Source: Acheta domesticus
Lineage: Eukaryota > Arthropoda > Insecta > Orthoptera > Gryllidae
Length of the DNA: 64,000 nucleotides
Reading direction: 5' to 3'
NCBI GenBank assembly: GCA_031308135.1
Contig: JAHLJT010000631.1
Span: 2,085,371-2,149,370 of the forward strand
In this document: positions 55,467-64,000 of the stretch, piece by piece
How positions within the stretch are numbered: position 1 is the stretch's first letter
How the letters are laid out: every line of letters starts with the position of its first letter
Notes under the pieces: generated by a model
The model's database searches: none
Seen by the model: only the letters and a program-made list of their open reading frames with translations
What the model was told of the DNA's origin: nothing
Translations under genes and position numbers: made by a program

Positions 55467-57039
55467 ATGCAGGACGAATCAGGTATTGACGTGACGGGTG
55501 AAGACAGTTTTGAGGAGCCGTCGACGCAAGGTCCCACCTTAAGTGAGATCTTGCGCGTTATGAGAGAAATTTCAGATAACACTGTTGCCAAATTTGAGGA
55601 GAAATTTTCAGACAACGCCGCTAAATTGAAAGAAATTAAAGACCAGTCAGATAGCAATGTCGCAAAATTAGAGGAGAAAATTGCAGATAATGCCGCGAAA
55701 TTAGAGGAGAAAATCTCAAATAATGCCGCAAAATTAGAGGAGAAAATCTCAAATAACGCTGCCAAATTACAGGAAATGTTAGATGAACGGTTCACAGCAC
55801 ATGAGAGCAAGTGTGAGGACAGATTTAACCGAATCGAAAGTCATTTGGAAGCCCAAGCAAATAAATTAGAAAGTCTCGAGCAAAAAACTTAACCATGAAA
55901 TAGGGATTTTAAAGAATCAGGTCGAAGGCAGATGCGGGGAAATAGAGGGGAATGTAGAAAAACTCAGTCAGGAGTTGGGAAGGGCACAAGCGGAAACTAC
56001 CGAAAATTTCAAAATTTTTAAAACCGAAATTCAGACCAAATTACAGGCATGCGACGACAAAGTAGAAGCGTGCTGTGAGTCGGTTACTGAAAAGATCATT
56101 GAAGTTAAGCAGGAAATGGGCGAAAAATTTAATAAAATCGGACAGAAACTCCATTCAGAAGTGTCGCATATCCACGAAAAGTTCGCGCAAGTAGGCAATA
56201 TTAGTGAGGAAAACATCAGGGAGAGAGAAGCTAAATTAAAAAGGGAAATTGATCGTACTGTCCTAGAATTGGTAAAGGAGGAAATTGAAAAGGAACGCGA
56301 GAATTACCCAAATCCGAATTCTGGTGGCTCAGGCCTTCGCTTCTCGTGGGCTCCACCGCAGAACCTGTATTTTTCCGGAAAACCCGATGAAAATCCCAAA
56401 GTTTTCCTTGACCGGGCGGAAAATTACATGAATCTCACGAAGGCGGTACCTTCACACTTGAAGGCTAAATTTATGCAAGAATTGTTGAAAGGCAATGCAT
56501 CTTATTGGATTTCCGCTTTAAACCCTTTCCCTCAAAATTATGAAGAGTTTCGGGAGAAGTTTCTGAATCGATACTGGGGCGAACAACGGAGATATGAGTT
56601 CGAGCGGAAGATTTTAGAATCGCGATGGGAAAACCGCCACGGGCAGTCCTATTTAGACTACGCCATGGAGAAAATCTCCGCCATCAAGCTGTGTGACCCG
56701 CAGGCAAACGACCGAAAAATCATCTGGTTACTGACAGCTCATTTCCCAACGTATGTACAGAATATTGTCAACAGCGTGGAGTGTAGAGATTTAGAACGTT
56801 TCCAAGAACTGTTGGCACAATTTGATAGAACGCGGGACAACTATCACAATGAGAACCGCGACAGAAATCGCAGGCCCGACGGAAACTACCAAGGCAGGCC
56901 GCAGTGGCATAGAGATAATAGGGCCGGAGGGAACGAGGCAGATGATCGGCGAGCGCCGCCCGAATCCCGTGAGAACCGTGGACATCGCGATGAGAGAGAT
57001 GGACGGCAAAATTCATCCCGGCCGGCTTCAACAAATTAG
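55467..57039 (+). pseudogene. Gag of the LTR retrotransposon, one frameshift
   Basis: The likely start is the ATG at 55467 (AAAAATGC context); the frame is open from 55308. The N-terminal third is a coiled coil with repeated NAAKLEEKIS units (about 55610-55780). At a run of six A's (55882-55887) the frame shifts and would stop at once; the Gag reading resumes in another frame and runs to TAG at 57039. The C-terminal part is a retrotransposon Gag domain (NLYFSGKPDENPKVFLDR, FREKFLNRYWGEQRR, LDYAMEKISAIKLC) and then an Arg/Asn/Asp-rich tail without a CCHC knuckle. It is either a one-base lesion, a sequencing homopolymer error, or a real recoding site. Confidence 0.8.
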
Positions 57040-57113
57040 AAACGTCCCAGCTGTCTCGGTATCTGGGTGACGGACGAGTTTCTTTAGAGATACCATTTCA
57101 TGCGATCATATCA

Positions 57114-57656
57114 GTGAATTATGCCTTTTTTGATTTTAACGAAGACGAGGATGTGACTATCAAAGAACGTGCCAGAAAATGCCCTATTATTGAATCCTTT
57201 ATGGGAAATTTATGTGTCCAAGCTCTTATTGATACTGGTAGTGAAATTAGTGCTGTGTCAAAGAAATTTTATGCGCGACTTATAAGCGAGCGGATTCCAG
57301 TACCGACATTACCTACCGTCAGATGCTATGTCATAGGGGTTGGGAGAAAACGAAGCAAGCCAATTTCAATGCAGGTCCTGATTTCAATTAATATAGGAGA
57401 TATGTTGTTTGATGTGCCCTGTCTAGTAATTGAAGATCTTAATCATGATGTTATTTTGGGGGTTGATTTTTTAAGAGAAAACGGTGGAATAATAGATTTT
57501 TCCAGAAATGTTATGAGTTTCGGTGCCGGTAAAGAAATTATTATTCAAGATGACGGGGAAGATAGGATTGATCTTAGCATTTCTAGTGCAACTTGGAAGG
57601 GGGGGAAACGACGAAGGGGATTATTTGCCAAAATGTGCAAAAATGTGATTTTTTGA
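57114..57656 (+). CDS. Retrotransposon aspartic protease region
   Basis: The frame is -1 relative to Gag and already open across the Gag stop (from about 57020), so it is probably reached by frameshifting. The ORF's nominal first codon here is GTG, and no ATG is favoured. The catalytic motif LIDTGSEIS (DTG at 57231-57239) and a later VILGVDFLRENGG pattern are those of retropepsins. It would cleave the Gag-Pol precursor. It overlaps the RT frame at its 3' end by about 60 bases. Confidence 0.8.
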   Translation: MNYAFFDFNEDEDVTIKERARKCPIIESFMGNLCVQALIDTGSEISAVSKKFYARLISERIPVPTLPTVRCYVIGVGRKRSKPISMQVLISINIGDMLFDVPCLVIEDLNHDVILGVDFLRENGGIIDFSRNVMSFGAGKEIIIQDDGEDRIDLSISSATWKGGKRRRGLFAKMCKNVIF

Positions 57657-58330
57657 ACTATGATGAACGCTCCCAGTTGCAGACAGTGCTACTTGATTAT
57701 TTACATGTCTTCGGTCGCCCCGTTCATCCCATTAAAGACTTTTGTTTTCGAATTAGGGTTACCGATGACTCGCCGTTTAAGATGAAAAACTATCCTATTC
57801 CACAAGCTTTAAGGGGGGAAGTTGATGAGACCGTCAGAAAAATGATTGACGAGGGCATCATCGAGAGATCAGTGACCGCCTATCTAAATCCGATTGTCGT
57901 TGTAAAAAAGAAAGACGGAGGGGTCAGAATTTGTTTAGACGCTCGCAGAATTAATGAAGTGACCGTTCCAGAAAATGAGGCGCCGCAGAATATTGATGAT
58001 ATTCTTTGGAAGTTTAACCAAACAAAAATCTTCTCAGCTTTGGATTTTTCTAGTTCGTACTGGCAAATTGCTATTCACCCAGACGACAGAAAATTTACAG
58101 GATTCCTTTACAACGGCCTCACTTATGTCTGGAAGCGGATGCCTTTCGGCCTAAAGAACAGTGGCGCAGCCTTCATTCGATGCTTAGATGAAAAATTAGG
58201 TGACGAACTCAAACGCTTCGTTACGCCTTATATTGACGACCTTGTGATTTCATCTCGAAATTTTCAGGAACATCTTTGTCATTTAAGGCGACTATTAGAA
58301 TGCCTTTCTACCAATCAAATGAGAGAATGA
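57593..58330 (+). pseudogene. Truncated Gypsy-type reverse transcriptase
   Basis: Another -1 frame. The overlap with the protease frame contains seven G's (57599-57605), phased as G GGG GGG for the upstream frame. Motifs run in order: PIPQALRGEVDETVRKMIDE, GIIERS, VVVKKKDGGVRICLDARRIN, FSALDFSSSYWQI, MPFGLKNSGAAFIR and the catalytic YIDD at 58229. Soon after, the frame ends (TGA, 58328-58330). The thumb, RNase H, integrase and any env are absent. About 380 noncoding bases lead to the 3' LTR. The finger/palm motifs are intact, but without the rest the product is unlikely to work alone. Confidence 0.85.
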
Positions 58331-58692
58331 AAACTTAATTCCAAACTTTATTAATCTCTAAAATAAACTCGCCAGAACTGTACAGCTTACCGAGTAGTTC
58401 GTGATAGCCGTGCCTTCACTGTTTAAGAAATAATATTTGTAACCGTAGATTAGGGAATTCAGATTTTCTTGTAGTTTATTAGTTTATTTTATTACTCCAT
58501 CATTATTAGGGTTAGTGAGTTTAATTTAAGGGTAACTATTTGAATAAGACCTTTTATGTAATTGTTATCACAGAAATTAGTCGTTAGAATTCGGTACCAC
58601 TTTTTTAAATTTTTTTGACGAGATAAGCATCTCAGGTTTCAAAACTTCTCACCACGCCTTACGAATTTTAAAACACGATGCATATCTCTACT

Positions 58693-58709
58693 GCGGGAAG
58701 GGAGGCCAA
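58693..58709 (+). promoter_or_regulatory. Polypurine tract
   Basis: GCGGGAAGGGAGG lies a few bases before the TG of the 3' LTR, the expected place for plus-strand priming. Confidence 0.65.
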
Positions 58710-60195
58710 TGTAGTGATACCGAATAAATTCAAGTTTATTCTGCCGCAAAATAACTCCACGCAGGCGGCGACGCGAGAGATGCGAGGCGCCACGGAGGCG
58801 ACCCGAGGGCCAGGCGAGGCGCCACGGTGTCGGCACCCTTCGCTCCCTAATTTGTCACGGACACGTGTGCCCCAACTCTGGGTGGCCGCTCCGCACACGA
58901 CCCCTTCAGTATTTTTCCACGACGCCTGGAACTCTTCCGTCAACCTCCCTAGAGATTCCTAGCCCCTCACACCCCCCCGGTCGTTAATAACTGCCCCTTT
59001 TCGACGCAAAATTAAAGCGAGAGGGAGCGATAACCAGCCCCTCTCTCACTCTTTTCTCGGCCTCGAAAACATCCTCTGATTGGGCAGAAAATATCTAATG
59101 CGCAGTACCCTTTCGCCAATAGCAGCCAGAATTCGGGTTTGTTCTAGAATATTCCAGAGTCACAGGGATAATTTTGGTGGGGGGAACGAGGTTTCCTAAA
59201 ACTTGGAGCGACGAGACACAAAAGAGAAGCTTGGGAGCCGTGTTCAGAATCGGACGCAAGTGGCGGCCGCAGGGGGGGAACCTGTTATATTCTGTTGTGG
59301 CGTTCGGTTCGATGGACTTAAAAAAAATTATTAAGTTTCTTGTAGAGTTTGGGTACAAGACTTCTGTGACGAACGCAGGCCGCAGAACAGTATTATGAAC
59401 ATTTGACAGCAATTCGTATTATATTACGTCCGATTTACGTGCGAACTCGAGACTCTCTTTTCCTTTGTGAATTTGTGCGATAATTCACGGGCTCATTAGT
59501 ATCAAAGTATTGTGAGATCGACCGGGAATGAACCGACCGTGTCAGTGAATGAACTGTGCTGACCCATTCACCGCAGCGAGCAGACGGCGCTTTTGTGTTC
59601 CGGCCGCCTTGGCCGCTACCCTCGCAAGTACCTGATCTGACCTACATTTTCCGAGCGGCGCCCCTCGCCCGCCACGAACCTCGCCAGCCGAACTGCCAGC
59701 TGACCTGAGGTCGTTCAACTTCAGTGGGTGGCACAGGCCGCCTAACAGAGGTATTTTCTGTTTGAGTGTCTTATGTCGTACACGCGATCGAGAGGTGTGA
59801 ACAGTACATCAGACAATCAGTGTTGACTTCCTCTCGACCGGGCGACGAAGAGGAGTTCCCGGCCGCGCATGGCCGTCAAGCGGGAATTCGCGCGCGAAGA
59901 AGAGTTTCATCTGATTGTAATCACTTTGTAATTTTTTGTTCTCTTATGTGCATGACATTTCATTTTTTTGTTTTATTTCGATTTGGGGGCATGCTCGCCA
60001 GAGTTATCATCACCAGACCATTAGCGTTTTCTTTTGTTAATGAATAAATTCAACTTGTTCTAAATTCACATGTTTGACTTCTCATTCAACCTAGGCCACC
60101 GGCTTCCTCCATCTCCGCCGTTTCAGGTAATCTGTCGACTGAGCGGGCCGGCTACCCGTCTGAGGCGCCCAACCGAAGACGAGAGGGTAGTTGCA
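58710..60195 (+). repeat. 3' LTR
   Basis: Same length and termini as the 5' LTR. No difference was noticed by eye in the stretches compared. Confidence 0.93.
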
Positions 60196-60339
60196 ATATT
60201 AATATAAAAAAGATAAAATTTAACTAAAATCATAATTTTTCTGTCAGTAATTGATAACAACTAGTGATGTACAATAGGCATATTCCATCAGATCCATCCA
60301 ATAGACATATTCATGCAGAAGGTTTTATTTTTTATATAC

Positions 60340-60462
60340 TAGTTTTTATATATATATGTGTGTATGTATGCATGTGTATGTGTGTATGTATGTGTGTGTA
60401 TGTATGTGTATGTATATATATATATGTGTATATGTGTATACATGTATGTATGTATGTATGTG

Positions 60463-60495
<33 letters not shown>
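60340..60495. repeat. (TG)n/(TA)n microsatellite
   Basis: Mixed tatgtgtg and tatata runs. The open frames across it on both strands are artefacts. Confidence 0.9.
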
Positions 60496-60498
<3 letters not shown>

Positions 60499-60551
60499 TA
60501 ATTATTAGCTTATGAGTGTGTGACCTCACTTTGACTCTTGTTGTACCAGTT

Positions 60552-60985
60552 ATTGTTCTTGATAGCCATTGGTTAGCTCCCAGGGTATTCACTAGTCCAT
60601 TCAGGAACATGCAGGCATGCTGTCCTGTGTGGCTTGTTTCTCATGATGTGAACTTTCATATTCTCTATGTAACTTCCCACGCATAGTAAGGTATGTGTCC
60701 TATTTCTCTGTAATTAATTGTAATTTTCTTTGTATTTAATTTGTAATTTTCTTTGTAATATATATTCAATTGTTCTTGATAGCCATTGGTTAGCTCCCAG
60801 GGTATTCACTAGTCCATTCAGGAACATGCAGGCATGCTGTCCTGTGTGGCTTGTTTCTCATGATGTGAACTTTCATATTCTCTATGTAACTTCCCGCGCA
60901 TAGTAAGGTATGTGTCCTATTTCTCTGTAATTAATTGTAATTTTCTTTGTATTTAATTTGTAATTTTCTTTGTAATATATATTCA
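60552..60985. repeat. Tandem duplication of a 217-bp unit
   Basis: ATTGTTCTTGATAGCCATTG starts at 60552 and again at 60769. The two units are nearly identical (one visible change, cccacgc versus cccgcgc). The second leads into the hammerhead-like motif. Confidence 0.9.
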
Positions 60986-61062
60986 ATGTTTTTATAATGT
61001 TTTTTAAATTATAATTGTAACTGTGAAATATTTTAATAACCGTGTTGTGAAAACTTGTCTAG

Positions 61063-61106
61063 CCCTGAAGATGGAGCTATAATAAACTCCGAAACGTCGG
61101 CAAAGT
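61063..61106 (+). other. Hammerhead-ribozyme-like motif (Penelope-like element end)
   Basis: GCC CTGAAGA, a stem GGAG/CTCC with an A/T-rich loop, then GAAACGTC and GGC. This matches CUGANGA-stem II-GAAAC-GUC with a short GCC/GGC stem I. Helix III would be almost absent, as in minimal dimeric forms. Self-cleavage is not shown. Confidence 0.5.
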
Positions 61107-61129
61107 AAAATACGTTATTTTTTGGACCG

Positions 61130-63660
61130 AAACCCGTGAACCCGCAATGGAATTGTCTACAGAAAATGGTCATGAAATACAGCAGATATAGCGTAATATT
61201 TAGTATAAAATAGGAAAGTATTTTACGTTATATTTAATATCTAAAAAATGTGAAGTAAGCATGCAATTTTTTGTGCCTACAACTTGAAGATTAAATTAAG
61301 TCCGCAACGAGATTGTGTGTGATAGTCGTATTAGTAACCAAAGATCTGGAAAACAGCACGATGCGAACAAGCTTGAGGTTGGAAGTACAGATCTACATAG
61401 TTGGATAATGTGAATTAAATTAGAATACAACGAAGATACAATTTTACATGTTTACTGTAAAAATCTTTTTTTTTCCGTCACTAATGCTTGTGTAGAAGCA
61501 ATGGGCCAATTTTTATAAGAACTCACTACAATTTTAGATTAAATCACTAGTTTCCTGATTGACGATTAAAATTTTCTTTTGTTGTCAAAACATTAAATTT
61601 AACGCTGAATAGTAAACAATACATCTACATTGGTAGTCACTACGTTTCTTTCATGGTTTACAGAATCAGCAAAACATTTTACTACATACCCACGGTAATA
61701 GCAGAGAAATGGATTTCTTGAAACAGAATCAAACTGTTTCGTCTTCAAGAGGATTGCTACGTAAACAATTGTGTAATAAAAATAACTGACTGTAATCTAC
61801 TGAAACTGTCGTAAATAAGAGAGAATTTGAGTTTCACAGAGAAATTGTTACAATTTGCATTTGGGTTGTATATGACCAGTTGGTTATCTGACCTGCTCTT
61901 TTGTAAGAGAAAGAGAAAGTTTTTCAGAAATTCGTCAACTCATTAAAAGTAATACCCTGATTTCTTCCTTAGTAATCACCATTTCGTCACGCTTCTTTCG
62001 CAACCAAATATTCGCGACTAGTGGGTTTAATCACCAGCTACGACTAATTCGTGCAACAACAGTACTTTTAAAACTGCTTACGTGAAAGGTCTGGAGAGAT
62101 AGGAAAATGAACTATTTACCATGGGTTTGATTATATTTGATATATTGACTCGAAGATACAAAAACAACAGCAGGGATTAAAAGCCGCTCTCAGCGTGCGT
62201 CGTTCGTTAAAAAACAATGAAAACAAAAGAGTTGCAGCCAAGATGGCTCTTATGCAGTACGGAGCAAGTATTGTAATGCTGAGAAAAAACGGCAATTTTT
62301 CAATAGAACAAACTCGCTTTAGCGGCCCGGCAAACGAAATGACCTATAAATCATGTTTCTATATATGGTAAATTATTTCCTCTTACACATTACGTAATCA
62401 TAATCCATGTTTTGGGAGTCCTACATACCGAAAAATCCTTCTCTTCTAGAAAATATTTTACAGATTGTATGAAATGAATATTTATTTTTAATGAAAGTTG
62501 GTTGAGTGGGAGTTTTACAAAGAAAAAATTTGGAAGAGATGAAATGCTTGCATGGAGTCATTCATTTTGTTTTCAACTGATTGAAGCACCAAATTAACCG
62601 CTAACATTTAATTTTTGGGAGAAATTCAAAACACAATGAGCTAATATGGTGAAACAAGTTACCAGATTTTCCGAAATAATGGTTCTTCCAACATTTAAAT
62701 CATTGTGAATGTAGTTGAACTTTTCAATATTGATGAATCTAATGAATTTTTTGGTAATTCTCATGACAAACATTTTTTAAACATTTTGTTTTATGATTGT
62801 TACACAATTGTAGATGATATCATTAAATTGTTACGGTAGTCCAACTCAAAGAAGCTCAATGAGGATCACTTTCCTAGAAGTTTCCTTCAGATAAAATTGG
62901 GCAAATCCATCTTTTCAAAGACCTGCGTCAATGATTTCTTCAGAAGAAACTCTTATTCGAGTACTTTGAATGTTCTTGGGAATTCATAATATTTTTACTT
63001 GAAAGCGACTCGTAAAAACTGTGAACCAGAAAAATCCTTTAGAGTTAGCATCTCCGAGTGAGAAAGCACTATAAGTTACGACTGTTTGTGGAAATCTAGT
63101 TCAAAGAAAGAACAGACAGTTTGGAAGACGGGCTAAATATTTTTCCTTGCGTGTTAGTTCCTTGCAACAAAGAAACATTGTGGATGCATGATAAACAATC
63201 TAAGAGAAAGGATGCTGTTTGCAAATAATAAAATACTTTTGGAAATTTACAGAATAGAATATTTTGCTTTTTGGGAGATAGTTTCTTATCAATTATTTAA
63301 CTTGCTTATTACTATTCAACTGACAGTTCTGTATAACTGAGACAGCAAGAGTATCTTAATGTAATTTAACTTTTATTATTAACGATTACGTAAAAGTATA
63401 GTACATTAATTGCCCATTAAATAAATCTACAAGCATTTCCTAAGATTTTACTTTTAACTAAAAATTCTCTAAAAATGTAGTTAAGAAATTTTTTTATGTT
63501 ATAAAACATGCTGCATCTGTGTCTTTGTGAAATCTGTCATCAAATGAAAGAAACAATTTAAATAGGCCTTTTTGCCGATTCCAAAGGATTTACAAAGCCT
63601 CTACATAAGGCTTTGTAGGTCTTTCGGTCACACATTGAACGAATGATTTGTTATACAGAC
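61130..63660. other. AT-rich spacer, nothing recognised
   Basis: No open frames of note, no splice-supported exon and no clear repeat borders. Confidence 0.4.
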
Positions 63661-63667
63661 ATAAACA

Positions 63668-63712
63668 ACAACAACAACAATAATAATAATAATAATAATT
63701 ATTATTATTATT
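63668..63712. repeat. (AAC)n/(AAT)n/(ATT)n microsatellite
   Basis: Runs of CAA, then TAA, then TTA make a partly palindromic simple repeat. Confidence 0.85.
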
Positions 63713-63739
63713 ATTCCTCTAATTCACTTATGAGTCGTC

Positions 63740-64000
63740 TACTCTGCGTTACAACCAGCTTCCTAAGGAGTAGATCTAGGGACTATCGGTGCCTCTGCAA
63801 TACTTTGAGCAAAATGTGAGCTGTTTCAAATAAATCAAATTCTAGCACTTCCAGTCTTTTGAATTACCAGGGAGTTTAGTCAAGTTCTTACACAAATTTT
63901 GTGGAACAGATCCCAGAGTTCCGATAACTATCGGGGGACCTGTGTTTTTACGCTCTGAATTCGACTAATCTCGATTTCCAAACTCTTGTATTTAAGTCGT
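63740..64000 (-). pseudogene. Retroelement fragment: conserved pol C-terminal tail
   Basis: On the - strand, frames carry SLEIEISRIQSVKTQVP. A GxxVPQNLCKNLTKLPGN-like stretch and a KQLTFCSKYC segment follow in shifted frames. This resembles the tail after the RT domain in some retroelements. It is frameshifted and runs off the window edge. Confidence 0.45.

Larger units (their letters stand above)
53693..60195 (+). mobile_element. Young, internally deleted LTR retrotransposon (Gypsy-type)
   Basis: The element is 6503 bases: two 1486-base LTRs in direct orientation (offset 5017) around a 3531-base interior. LTRs begin TG and end CA, with ATAT on both outer flanks as a possible 4-bp target duplication (the context is AT-rich). 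The interior codes Gag, an aspartic protease and the first part of reverse transcriptase. The rest of RT, RNase H and integrase are missing, so the copy cannot move unaided. No indels separate the LTRs, and shared frames in them translate identically. Confidence 0.93.

Noticed and set aside
60264..60610. Tyr/Ile/Val-rich frames of 83-92 codons
   Set aside because: Translations of a TG/TA microsatellite.

Overview
The window looks like nuclear DNA of an insect with a large, repeat-rich genome. Long AT-rich introns and spacers separate short, very GC-rich exons, and SINEs, MITEs, hAT-like and pogo-like elements, non-LTR and LTR retrotransposons are all present. A polyneopteran (cockroach, termite, stick insect or relative) fits best, but that is inference from architecture, not a species identification. 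There are no operons, rRNA genes, credible free-standing tRNA genes or CRISPR arrays.

Host genes. (1) On the + strand, exons 1251-1416 and 4250-4931 join in matching phase to give the C-terminal part of a MADF-BESS DNA-binding protein; its first exon(s) lie outside the window or were not recognised. (2) On the - strand, exons 40557-40622 (signal peptide) and 33277-33903 (glycine-rich repeats, stop) make a complete small secreted glycine-rich protein of about 230 residues. (3) Further along the - strand, phase-compatible exons at 27822-28142, 25544-25601, 16319-16522, 13634-13911 and 11055-11114 form a second glycine-rich structural gene. It contains a duplicated module: a Gly/Ala-rich exon ending DN[IV]FN followed by a short exon starting IPIS. 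Its signal-peptide exon was not found.

Mobile DNA fills the rest. 2-7 kb: nested hAT-like elements, MITEs and a foldback element. 14.6-16.3 kb: a 68-bp minisatellite. 16.5-21.3 kb: a pogo-like element inflated by about 48 copies of an 87-bp repeat derived from its own end. 21-29 kb: SINEs and MITEs. 29.9-31.2 kb: a broken LINE. 34,207-39,613: a full-length non-LTR retrotransposon with two intact ORFs and an 11-bp target-site duplication, inserted in the intron of gene 2. 49.4-52.5 kb: hAT-like elements. 53,693-60,195: a young LTR retrotransposon with 1486-bp LTRs that lacks RNase H and integrase. Two hammerhead-like motifs of the kind known from Penelope-like elements lie near 43.45 and 61.07 kb.

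The most unusual part is the interaction of elements with the glycine-rich gene. Repeats sit within tens of bases of its splice acceptors. One exon is boxed in between two unrelated tandem arrays. One short exon ends in a sequence that is both a consensus splice donor and an in-frame stop.
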